Made by a program: the position numbers and the translations under genes. From Arthrobacter sp. 24S4-2 (GTDB lineage Bacteria > Actinomycetota > Actinomycetes > Actinomycetales > Micrococcaceae), in contig NZ_CP040018.1 in the NCBI RefSeq assembly GCF_005280255.1, positions 1,860,001 to 1,924,000 of the forward strand: a stretch of DNA of 64,000 bases, in the 5' to 3' direction. The notes beneath the pieces were generated by a model that saw nothing but the letters and a program-made list of their open reading frames with translations, searched no databases and was not told where the DNA came from. Position 1 is the stretch's first letter, and every line of letters starts with the position of its first letter. Of this stretch, positions 54,033 to 62,099 are shown piece by piece.

Positions 54033-55109
54033 GACGGTTGCCTCGGCAAGTTTGCGCAAGGCGGTCTTGGGGAGATCTTCCAGCGGCAGCAGTTCGAGTT
54101 CCGCGAAGGCGGCCCGTCCGAACTCCTCAATCAGCACTTCCGTGGCCTGGAGGGCTCCGCAGTCCACGATGATCCGCCGGATTTCCTCGACGTCAGCGTC
54201 GGACAGGTCCGGGCTTCCCAGATTCGCATCCAGGAAGCGGGATTCCTCCGGCGCAGCCTGGTCGAGGGCGAAGGCGACCAGGACAGTGCGTTTGCCTTCC
54301 CGGAGGTCGTCGCCGGCCGGTTTGCCCGTGGTGACCGGGTCACCGAAGACCCCCAACACATCGTCACGGAGCTGGAAGGCTTCACCCAGTGGTAGGGCGA
54401 AGGCCGAGTAGCCACGGAGCAGGTCATCGGAGGCGCCTGCGAGGGCGCCGCCCAGGGCCAGCGGGTGCTCAGTGGAGTACTTTGCCGACTTGAACCGGAT
54501 GATGGACTGGGCGCGGCTGACGGCTCCCGCACGGTCACGCATCGGCCCGGCAACTTCCTCCAGGATGTCAAGGTACTGGCCTGCCATCACTTCGGCCCGC
54601 ATCAGGTTGAAGATGAGCCGGGCCCGGCTGCCCGACGCCGCGGACTCGCCGATGTCGGTGAACGATTCCTCACTGAAGGAAAGGCACAGGTCGCCGGTCA
54701 GTATGGCCGCGGCGTGACCGAAGCGCTCACTGTCCAGGGCCCACCCCTGGTCCTCATGCAACTGGCTGAAGACGCGGTGCACGCTCGGTCCGCCCCGCCG
54801 GGTGTCGGACCGGTCGATGATGTCATCGTGAATCAGGGCCGCCGCCTGGAACAGCTCCAACGCCGAGCCGGCTGTCACCACTTCAGTGGCCGTTGCCTCC
54901 CCGCCGGCGCCGCGCCAGCCCCAGTAGCACATAAGTGCCCGCAGCCGCTTGCCGCCGGTGACCAGATTGGAGATGGAACCCATCAGCGGGTCGATGTCCT
55001 GGGAGATGGCGGACATCACGGACTGGCGGGTTGCCAGGAAGTCGTTAAGCTTGCCGGCGACGGCGGCAACGTACGCGGTCTGCTCCACCCGGAGCTGCTC
55101 TGCCACCAT
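54018..55109 (-). CDS. Polyprenyl diphosphate synthase
   Basis: A 363-residue trans-prenyltransferase. The first Asp-rich motif is IHDDIIDRSDTRRG, the second is FQLRDDVLGVFGD, and TGKPAGDDLREGKRT follows. It extends allylic diphosphates with isopentenyl diphosphate, giving products such as geranylgeranyl diphosphate; chain length cannot be told. The homologue near pknL in Mycobacterium is idsA2. ATG 55109 overlaps the upstream stop (tgATG), so it is coupled to the lipoprotein gene. Confidence 0.9.
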   Translation of the reverse strand: MVAEQLRVEQTAYVAAVAGKLNDFLATRQSVMSAISQDIDPLMGSISNLVTGGKRLRALMCYWGWRGAGGEATATEVVTAGSALELFQAAALIHDDIIDRSDTRRGGPSVHRVFSQLHEDQGWALDSERFGHAAAILTGDLCLSFSEESFTDIGESAASGSRARLIFNLMRAEVMAGQYLDILEEVAGPMRDRAGAVSRAQSIIRFKSAKYSTEHPLALGGALAGASDDLLRGYSAFALPLGEAFQLRDDVLGVFGDPVTTGKPAGDDLREGKRTVLVAFALDQAAPEESRFLDANLGSPDLSDADVEEIRRIIVDCGALQATEVLIEEFGRAAFAELELLPLEDLPKTALRKLAEATVSRAA

Positions 55110-55639
55110 CACTTGGCGGACTCAGCTGCGACGTTGGCGCCGATGGTGAACGTGGAGACCGCGCCGGTCTCCACCACCGCGATATTCACGGTTTCGTTGT
55201 CGCCGCGGAGGAAGTCCTTTGACGCCACCGCACCCACGTTCTCACCGGGCACAGCCTTGAAGCCCTGGGCTTCGAGCTCCTTCGCATAGAACGCGACCAC
55301 TGCCGCGGCCGGGGAGCCGATGTTGCCGACCAAAGCCGCGGTGGCCGGAGTGGTGGTCTTGTCGAAGCTGCTCGAGACGACCGTTGCCCCCGGCATGACG
55401 GGCAGGAGTTTTTCCGGGAAGCCGGCAACAAGCGCGCCCACAGTTGCTGAGGTTCCGGGAGATGCCGAAGGGCTGGGAGGCGCAGTGGTGGATGCCTGGT
55501 CAGTGGCGGAAGCTGAAGCGCTGGCGGTCCCCGAGGCCCTGGCTCCGGGATCGGCGGGGGTGCATGCCGCCAGGGCCAGCAGGGCGCCGGCCACGATCAC
55601 GGCACAGCCCGCAGGCTTGAGCTTTCCAATTAACTTCAC
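55109..55639 (-). CDS. Putative lipoprotein
   Basis: A 176-residue protein with a signal peptide and lipobox (LLALAAC). A Ser/Ala/Thr-rich linker follows and then a compact domain (VAGFPEKLLPVMPGATVVSSSFDKTTTPATAAL). The domain is not one I can name. The GTG at 55639 is chosen because GGAGGA lies 8 nt upstream and gives a short, proper signal peptide. It shares an operon with the prenyl synthase gene and diverges from dinB. Confidence 0.8.
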   Translation of the reverse strand: MKLIGKLKPAGCAVIVAGALLALAACTPADPGARASGTASASASATDQASTTAPPSPSASPGTSATVGALVAGFPEKLLPVMPGATVVSSSFDKTTTPATAALVGNIGSPAAAVVAFYAKELEAQGFKAVPGENVGAVASKDFLRGDNETVNIAVVETGAVSTFTIGANVAAESAK

Positions 55640-55713
55640 AGAGACAGTCCTCCTGGTGTTGACGCCGGATTCAGCCTCCAGTTTAGTCAGTCCCACGGCA
55701 TAGGATTGAAGGC

Positions 55714-56940
55714 GTGGGGTCGGACCAGGATAAACAGCAGCTCGAAGCGACCCTTCGGGAGCTCCGCAGAAGCAGCATCATGCATGTGGACATGGATGCC
55801 TTTTTCGTCTCGGTGGAGCTCCGAAGCCGTCCGGAGCTGCGCGGCAAGCCGGTGATCGTGGGTTACCCGGCGGACCGTTCCGTGGTGCTGTCCGCGTCCT
55901 ATGAGGCACGGAAATTCGGGGTCAAGTCCGCGATGCCCATGGTCATTGCGGCCCGGATGTGCCCTGCCGCCGTCATCATCGAGCCAAGGCACAAGCTCTA
56001 CTACGAGGTGTCGGCACAGCTCATGGACATCTTCGGCTCGATCACGGACCTGGTGGAACCCCTGAGCGTGGATGAAGCCTTCCTGGACGTCGGCGGAGCC
56101 ATCCGGCGGCTCGGAAGCCCGCGCATCATCGGGGAGATCATCCGGCAGCGCGTGCACAACGAACTTGGCATTACGGCGTCCGTCGGCATCGCGGCCAGCA
56201 AGTTTGTGGCGAAAATAGCGTCCACACGGTGCAAGCCTGACGGCCTCCTGCTCATCGAACCGGATCAGACAGTTCCCTATCTGCACAGCCTGCCGGTGAA
56301 CGCCCTTTGGGGCGTCGGCGCGAAGACCGGCGAGGTGCTGGCACGCATGGGAATCCGGACCGTGGCGGACGTCGCCGCAACCCCGCCGGCCTCCCTGAAG
56401 AAGGCGCTCGGGGCAGCGGGGGAGCACGTCTACAGGCTGTCCTGGGGGATAGATCCACGGCCGGTGACGCCGGTGCGCCTGGAGAAGAGCATCGGTGCCG
56501 AGGAAACGTTTGCCGTCGACACGGGGGACAACGCCCTCCTGCACCGGGAGCTGCTGCGCCTGTCCTACCGGACGGCCGAACGGCTGCGCAGCGCCGGGAT
56601 GATGGCCCGGACCATCGCGCTGAAGCTCCGGTACGCCGATTTCTCCACCATTACCCGCAGCAGGACTGTTCACACGCCGGTCGATAGCGCGCAGCTGATC
56701 TACGCCGTCGTCGTACAGCTCCTCGATTCAGTCGGCCCCCGGACCATGACCATACGCCTTGTCGGTGTCCGGGCCGAACAGCTCGAGGACGCTGCCCAAA
56801 CCTCGCTGCAGCTCAGCCTGGACCGCCGCGATGACAACTGGCGTGCCGCGGAACAGGTCCTTGACCGGGTGGCCGAGAAATTCGGCTCAAAATCCGTGCT
56901 CCCGGCCCGGCTGCTGGACCCGAACAAACCCGGCGGATGA
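55714..56940 (+). CDS. dinB: DNA polymerase IV
   Basis: A 408-residue Y-family polymerase. HVDMDAFFVSVE and LSVDEAFLDV hold the catalytic acidic residues. SYEARKFGVKSAMP, ASVGIAASKFVAKIAS and the GVGAKTGEVLARMGI DNA-binding hairpin follow. It performs low-fidelity translesion synthesis. A C-terminal beta-clamp motif is not evident in my reading. The start is GTG. No LexA box could be identified with confidence upstream. Confidence 0.94.
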   Translation: MGSDQDKQQLEATLRELRRSSIMHVDMDAFFVSVELRSRPELRGKPVIVGYPADRSVVLSASYEARKFGVKSAMPMVIAARMCPAAVIIEPRHKLYYEVSAQLMDIFGSITDLVEPLSVDEAFLDVGGAIRRLGSPRIIGEIIRQRVHNELGITASVGIAASKFVAKIASTRCKPDGLLLIEPDQTVPYLHSLPVNALWGVGAKTGEVLARMGIRTVADVAATPPASLKKALGAAGEHVYRLSWGIDPRPVTPVRLEKSIGAEETFAVDTGDNALLHRELLRLSYRTAERLRSAGMMARTIALKLRYADFSTITRSRTVHTPVDSAQLIYAVVVQLLDSVGPRTMTIRLVGVRAEQLEDAAQTSLQLSLDRRDDNWRAAEQVLDRVAEKFGSKSVLPARLLDPNKPGG

Positions 56941-57183
56941 CCCGTCCCGCCGCGCCGGGAGTGTCTTTCAGAACAGGGCACAACAAACTATCCTTAGAGA
57001 TACATAGATTTCGAACGTTTGGAATTACTGAACAGCCAGCTGGGTCAGCCGGCGTCCGAATGCGTGGATCCCGGGTTTGCCGTTATACGGTGGCCGGGAA
57101 CCTCCTGCGCATGCCGGACGTTATCGGTTTGAGAACCAGAGGCCACGGCAAGTCCGGACGTTGGCCGACTTAAGGAGGTCGTG
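56941..57183 (+). promoter_or_regulatory. Upstream region of the DUF3040 gene
   Basis: These 243 nt contain no credible gene. They are less GC-rich than their surroundings, which fits a promoter region, but I can name no clear -35/-10 pair. AAGGAGG at 57172-57178 serves the start at 57184. Confidence 0.3.
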
Positions 57184-57555
57184 ATGCCGCTCTCGGAGCA
57201 CGAACAGAAGTTGCTCGAGCAGTTGGAGAAGCAGCTGCACGAAGACGATCCGAAGTTTGCCAACTCAATGGGATCGGATCCGGGCCGTACCTGGTCCACG
57301 CGCCACATCGTGATCGGCGTGCTGGCCACCCTGGCCGGAATCCTCCTCCTGCTGGTGGGCGTATCACTTCAGAGCATCTTTGTTGGTGTCCTCGGATTTA
57401 TCGTGATGGGAGCCGGAGTCTATTTCGCAACGATGCGCAGCTCCGCCGCCGCCAAAGCGAAATCCGCCGGTGGCAAGAAAGCCGGCAAGGGACGAAGCTC
57501 GTTTATGAGCGGCCTTGAGGAACGATGGGACGAGCGGCGACGCGGCGAGCCGTGA
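57184..57555 (+). CDS. DUF3040 membrane protein
   Basis: A 123-residue protein with the DUF3040 layout: MPLSEHEQKLLEQLEKQLHEDDPKFA at the start, two close membrane helices (IVIGVLATLAGILLLLVGVSL and IFVGVLGFIVMGAGVYFAT), and a basic C-terminus. The family sits before mraZ in many actinobacteria and has no established function. AAGGAGG precedes the start; GTG 57181 is an alternative. An intrinsic terminator separates it from mraZ. Confidence 0.9.
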   Translation: MPLSEHEQKLLEQLEKQLHEDDPKFANSMGSDPGRTWSTRHIVIGVLATLAGILLLLVGVSLQSIFVGVLGFIVMGAGVYFATMRSSAAAKAKSAGGKKAGKGRSSFMSGLEERWDERRRGEP

Positions 57556-57610
57556 CATTTGACCGCTAGCACTCCACTTCGCACCACCCGGCCCCTGAAC
57601 GGCCAGCACG

Positions 57611-57634
57611 AAGACCCGCTCCGGCGGGTCTTTT
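57611..57634 (+). terminator. Terminator after DUF3040
   Basis: AAGACCCGC (57611-57619) and GCGGGTCTT (57624-57632) pair around a 4-nt loop and run into TTTT. It separates this gene from the mra operon. Confidence 0.88.
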
Positions 57635-57819
57635 GCATTTAATGCCGGAAATCCGGGCCCCGGACGCCGGGCTGGTCCTGGCCTCCCGCCGTCGTGCTTT
57701 CCATGGAAGCCCGGGTGCGCCACTCGCCGCCAAAACCCCTCCACTTTCCACCACGCGCCGTATCCCTTGATTTACGCGGGATTATTCATCCAGTCCCGGG
57801 ATGAAATTACCGTGTCGCG

Positions 57820-57869
57820 TTGACTGTGGTGCGATGTGGAGTAAAGTGGAGCAGGTAAGAGGGTAGTGG
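57820..57869 (+). promoter_or_regulatory. mraZ promoter with MraZ-type boxes
   Basis: GTGG occurs at 57826, 57836 and 57846, exactly 10 bp apart, and again at 57866 in the same phase. MraZ is known to bind short G-rich direct repeats with 5-bp spacers before its own gene. A promoter candidate TTGACT (57820-57825), 16 bp, TAAAGT (57842-57847) lies over the boxes, so binding would block it. The region 57635-57819 shows nothing else that I recognise. Confidence 0.65.
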
Positions 57870-57915
57870 CAGCACAGGGGACGTGCAGCTCCTGACGACA
57901 GACGGGCGGGTGGCC

Positions 57916-58344
57916 ATGTTTCTTGGCACACACTCGCCGCGGCTGGACGAAAAGGGGCGGATCATCCTCCCAGCGAAGTTCCGCGAGGAACTTGCCAGCG
58001 GACTGGTACTCACAAGGGGCCAGGAACGCTGCATCTACGTCTTCAGTGAGCGGGAATTCGAACGGATTCACGAGCAAATGCGGGAGGCGCCAATATCCTC
58101 CAAGCAGACTCGTGACTACATCCGGGTTTTCCTCTCTGGAGCCTCGGACGAGGTACCTGACAAGCAGGGGCGCGTGACTATTCCTCCCGCACTCCGGGCA
58201 TACGCAGGTCTCGGCAGGGAGCTCGCCGTGATTGGCGCAGGCTCCCGGGCGGAGATCTGGGATGCCCAGGCCTGGAACGAGTACCTGGCGGAGAAGGAAA
58301 CTTCCTTCTCCGAAACCGACGACGCCATCCCGGGAATTCTCTGA
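57916..58344 (+). CDS. mraZ: Division/cell wall cluster regulator MraZ
   Basis: A 142-residue protein with two SpoVT/AbrB-like halves: FLGTHSPRLDEKGRIILPAKFRE and SDEVPDKQGRVTIPPALRAYAGL. It binds DNA upstream of the mra operon and represses it. The ATG gives the canonical MFLGTHSPRLD start, 33 nt inside a longer open frame. It is followed 186 nt later by rsmH, a gap without a recognisable gene. Confidence 0.95.
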   Translation: MFLGTHSPRLDEKGRIILPAKFREELASGLVLTRGQERCIYVFSEREFERIHEQMREAPISSKQTRDYIRVFLSGASDEVPDKQGRVTIPPALRAYAGLGRELAVIGAGSRAEIWDAQAWNEYLAEKETSFSETDDAIPGIL

Positions 58345-58530
58345 ATCCCGCAGGCGACGGCGGAAGACGTTTCTTGAACGAGATCTCCAGCCGCCCATCC
58401 GAACGTTGTCCTGGCTCACTTCCCCGGAGCCAGGCGGACGCTGGGATAGGCGCGGATGGGGATCTGGCTCAAGAAACGCACCGAGGCCCCCCGGTACAAA
58501 ACAGTACAAACGGCACGAAAGGACGAAGGT

Positions 58531-59529
58531 ATGAGCGATCCCAACCAGCCAAAACCCACGTCCGAACGCCATGTACCGGTCCTCAAAGACCGGTGCATCA
58601 ATTTGTTGGCTCCTGGAATCGAGGCTGCCCGGCAGCGCGGTGACCGTCCGGTGGTCATCGACGCCACGCTGGGAATGGGCGGACACTCCGAAGCCCTTCT
58701 CCAGCGCTTCCCGGACCTTCACCTGATCGGCATCGACCGTGACGAAGAAGCCCTGGCCCTTGCCGGTGAGCGACTGAAGCCCTTCGAGGACCGCACTGAC
58801 CTGGTCCACGCGGTCTACGACGAAATCGCCGACGTGCTCCGTAGCGTTGGCGTCACGGAAGTCCACGGAGTCCTGATGGACCTGGGCGTATCCTCCCTTC
58901 AGCTCGACGAGCGTGAACGCGGCTTTGCCTATTCCTTCGATGCACCCCTGGACATGCGGATGGACACCAGCCGCGGGCAGACTGCCGCGGACGTCGTCAA
59001 CAACTACAGCGAAGAAGACCTCGTGCGGATTATCCGCAAGTGGGGGGAAGAGAAGTTCGCCGGCCGGATAGCCAACCGGATCGTTGCCGCCCGCGCGGCC
59101 AAGCCCTTCACCACCACCGGCGAGCTGGTGGACACCATCCGCGCCGTCGTCCCGGCCGGGGCGGCAAAAACCGGCGGCCACCCGGCGAAGCGGACCTTCC
59201 AGGCGCTGCGGATCGAAGTCAACGAGGAACTTGATGTGCTGGAGCGCGCGGTCCCCGCGGCCGTCAGCGCCGTTGCCATGGGAGGCCGTGTTGTGGTCAT
59301 GTCCTACCACTCGCTGGAGGACAAGATCGTCAAGAAGGTGTTCCAGGCCGGCTCGAAGTCGTCCGCACCCTTGGGCTTCCCGGTGGAACTCGAAGAGCAC
59401 AAGCCGGAGCTGAAAACCCTGACGAAGGGCACCGAGGTGCCCACCGCCGACGAAATCGCCGAGAACCCACGTGCAGCGTCCGCCAGGTTGCGCGCAGTTG
59501 AACGAATCAGAGCCAGGAGGGCCGCATGA
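58531..59529 (+). CDS. rsmH: 16S rRNA m4C1402 methyltransferase
   Basis: A 332-residue SAM-dependent enzyme. HVPVLKDRCINLLAPG is the family start, VIDATLGMGGHSEALL the SAM motif, and LMDLGVSSLQLDERERGFAYS and VMSYHSLEDKIVKK follow. It N4-methylates C1402 in the ribosomal P site. The ATG at 58531 matches the usual start. It overlaps the next gene by 4 nt (ATGA). Confidence 0.95.
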   Translation: MSDPNQPKPTSERHVPVLKDRCINLLAPGIEAARQRGDRPVVIDATLGMGGHSEALLQRFPDLHLIGIDRDEEALALAGERLKPFEDRTDLVHAVYDEIADVLRSVGVTEVHGVLMDLGVSSLQLDERERGFAYSFDAPLDMRMDTSRGQTAADVVNNYSEEDLVRIIRKWGEEKFAGRIANRIVAARAAKPFTTTGELVDTIRAVVPAGAAKTGGHPAKRTFQALRIEVNEELDVLERAVPAAVSAVAMGGRVVVMSYHSLEDKIVKKVFQAGSKSSAPLGFPVELEEHKPELKTLTKGTEVPTADEIAENPRAASARLRAVERIRARRAA

Positions 59530-60176
59530 GCACCGCCGCTGCCAAGAACTTCCCAGTCGTGTCCGGCACGGCGGCCCGTGCCCTCACGGGGCTCAAACCG
59601 TCCGGCGGATCAGAACGGAAGCTCCGCACGCCGTTGTCGGTGGTCCGCTCGGCCCCCCGCAAGCGCCGCGCGCCGTTCGTGGTGCTGTGCTTTGGCCTCC
59701 TGGCTGTGGCACTGATGGCGGTCCTGGTCCTGAACATCTCCGTTTCCACGGCCCAGTACCAGCTGGTGCAGCTGCGGAGTGACCAGTCAACGCTCACCAA
59801 GCAGAACCAGGATCTGACACAGCAGGTTCAGAACTTCGATGCTCCCCAGAACCTGGCAGCCAAGGCCACAGAATTGGGAATGGTAGCTTCCACCGGGAAG
59901 GGCCAGATCGATCTGTCCACGTTGACTGTCAGCGGAAACCCCAAGCCTGCGGTCAAGGGTGACAAACCCGGCGCGGTCATCGCAGCCCCGGCTGTCGCCG
60001 GACAGCTTGCCGTGGTTCCGCCGGCCACCACCAAGGAGCCGCTGGCGGTCCGCAAGCCGGCTGAAACCCCCGCTCCGGCGGCTCCGGCGGCACCGGCCGC
60101 CGCAGCCCCGGCACGGGCGGCGGACCTGCACGGCGGATCCGTACCGGCTCCGCGGCAGAAGACGCCGGGGCAGTAA
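59526..60176 (+). CDS. ftsL: FtsL-like division protein
   Basis: A 216-residue bitopic protein. About 55 cytoplasmic residues precede one membrane helix (FVVLCFGLLAVALMAVLVLNI). A short coiled coil follows (YQLVQLRSDQSTLTKQNQDLTQQVQ), then an FtsL/FtsB-like DivIC end, and a long Ala/Pro-rich tail. FtsL links the divisome to the septal PBP. Sequence similarity in this family is low, so the call rests on topology and position between rsmH and the PBP gene. Confidence 0.78.
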   Translation: MSTAAAKNFPVVSGTAARALTGLKPSGGSERKLRTPLSVVRSAPRKRRAPFVVLCFGLLAVALMAVLVLNISVSTAQYQLVQLRSDQSTLTKQNQDLTQQVQNFDAPQNLAAKATELGMVASTGKGQIDLSTLTVSGNPKPAVKGDKPGAVIAAPAVAGQLAVVPPATTKEPLAVRKPAETPAPAAPAAPAAAAPARAADLHGGSVPAPRQKTPGQ

Positions 60177-60219
60177 CAGACAGGACTGACCACCAGATCG
60201 CAAGCAGCAAGGAATCATC

Positions 60220-62022
60220 GTGGCGCAGAGCACGGGCAAGAAGACAAAAGCAAAAGTGCCAAACGCCACCAGGAGGCTCCGCCTCGGCCTGGGCATGATG
60301 CTTGCATTGCTCCTTGTGGTCGGCGGCAAGCTGTTTATGGTCCAGGGCCTGGACATGGGGGGCATGGCTGAGGCCGCCCTGAACAACCGGCTGACTCCCA
60401 TTGAACTGCCCGCAGAACGCGGAAGCATCCTGGATGCCAACGGAACCGTGCTTGCCAACAGCGTCATCCGCTACAACGTCGTGGTGGACCAGCGCGTCAA
60501 CACCAAGACCGAGTCATTCAAACGGCTGGAAACCACCGGTGACAAGGAACAACTGGTCACGGTTTCGCGGGACGAGGGAATCCAGCAACTTGCCGCACTC
60601 CTCGGCCAGGACTCCCAGGATGTCAAGGAAGCCCTGACCGGCGAGAAGCCGTACTACATCGTGGCAAAGGACCTCAAGCCTGACATGGAGGACCGGATCT
60701 CCAAGCTGCAGATCCCGGGCATCGTTACGGTGGGCACCAGCAAGCGCGTCTACCCGAACGGCTCCGTGGCCGGTGGAATCGTTGGCTTCCTGCAGGACGG
60801 GACAAGCGGCCAGGCCGGTTTGGAGCAGACGCAGGATGAAGTCCTCAAAGGAACGCCCGGCAAACGGGTTTTCGAGATAGGTGCCGACGGCCTGCGCATC
60901 CCCGTGGGCGTGGATGAGCTGACGCCCGCAGTCAACGGCAAGGACATCCGGCTCACGCTCAACTCGGATCTCCAGTATTTTGCCCAGCAGGCCATCCAGA
61001 GCCAGACGGACAAGCTGAGTGCCGAGTGGGGCGTCATCATTGTCCAGGACATCAAGACCGGCAATATTGTCGCCATGGCGGACACCAACGCCCCGGACCC
61101 CAACGACCCCGGCAAGGTCGCAGCCAAGGACCGTGGCGTTCGTTCGGTGACCGCCGCGTACGAACCGGGCTCGGTGGAGAAGATGATCACGGCCGCTTCA
61201 GTCATCCAAGAGGGCAAGTCCAGCCCGCTGGACCATTTCACTATCCCGCCATCCCTTGTGGTGGACGGCCAGGTGTTCACGGACTCGTTCGACCACGGCA
61301 CAGAGGAGCGGACACTCGCGGGAATCCTTGGCTGGTCCATGAACACCGGAACGGTCATGGCGGGTTCGCGCCTTACCAAGGAACAGCGCCATGACTGGCT
61401 GCAGAGGTTTGGCATTGGCGAAGCACCTGACATCGGGCTGCCCGCCGAGACCAGCGGCATCCTCACTCCGGCTGACCAATGGGACGGTCGCCAGGAGTAC
61501 ACAGTCCTCTTCGGACAGGGCGTGTCGCAGTCCACCCTGCAGACAGTCCGTGCCTACCAGTCGATTGCCAACGACGGCGTGATGCTCCAGCCCCGCCTGA
61601 TTGACAGCTACATCAACCCGGACGGAACCGAGGAGAAGGTTCCCGCCAAGGACAGCCGGCAAGTCGTTTCCAAGGAGACAGCGAAGCAGGTGCGGGACAT
61701 TCTTGAGAGCGCCGTGACCGAAGGCCAGATCAAGGACGCAGCCATTGACGGCTACCGGGTGGGCGCCAAGACCGGAACATCCGAATCCCCGTGCGACGAC
61801 GGCAAGTCCGGATACTGCGGGTACACGGCGTCGATGGTGGGAATGGCGCCGATGGACGATCCGCGGTTTATTGTTGAGGTGGTCCTGCAGCGCCCCAAGG
61901 GCAGCATTTACGGAATTACCAACGGTCCGGTGTTCCGCTCGGTGATGAGCCAGGTTCTGCGGACTTACAACGTTCCGCCATCAACGGGCGAGCCGGCAAG
62001 GCTGCCCCAGTACGTCAAGTAG
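60220..62022 (+). CDS. ftsI: Septal peptidoglycan transpeptidase (PBP2/FtsI type)
   Basis: A 600-residue class B penicillin-binding protein. One N-terminal membrane helix (LGLGMMLALLLVVGGKLFMV) precedes the dimerisation domain, with RGSILDANGTVLA. The active site is complete: SVEK with Ser318, SMN at 373-375 and KTG at 517-519. It cross-links septal peptidoglycan and is the target of beta-lactams. The GTG start has AAGGAA upstream. Its position in the mra cluster supports the septal role. Confidence 0.94.
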   Translation: MAQSTGKKTKAKVPNATRRLRLGLGMMLALLLVVGGKLFMVQGLDMGGMAEAALNNRLTPIELPAERGSILDANGTVLANSVIRYNVVVDQRVNTKTESFKRLETTGDKEQLVTVSRDEGIQQLAALLGQDSQDVKEALTGEKPYYIVAKDLKPDMEDRISKLQIPGIVTVGTSKRVYPNGSVAGGIVGFLQDGTSGQAGLEQTQDEVLKGTPGKRVFEIGADGLRIPVGVDELTPAVNGKDIRLTLNSDLQYFAQQAIQSQTDKLSAEWGVIIVQDIKTGNIVAMADTNAPDPNDPGKVAAKDRGVRSVTAAYEPGSVEKMITAASVIQEGKSSPLDHFTIPPSLVVDGQVFTDSFDHGTEERTLAGILGWSMNTGTVMAGSRLTKEQRHDWLQRFGIGEAPDIGLPAETSGILTPADQWDGRQEYTVLFGQGVSQSTLQTVRAYQSIANDGVMLQPRLIDSYINPDGTEEKVPAKDSRQVVSKETAKQVRDILESAVTEGQIKDAAIDGYRVGAKTGTSESPCDDGKSGYCGYTASMVGMAPMDDPRFIVEVVLQRPKGSIYGITNGPVFRSVMSQVLRTYNVPPSTGEPARLPQYVK

Positions 62023-62099
62023 CACGTCCACAACATCGCACGCATCAGGGGATCTTCCCCTACGCCCGGTGTGATCCACTAGCACCAACGGAGATCCAC

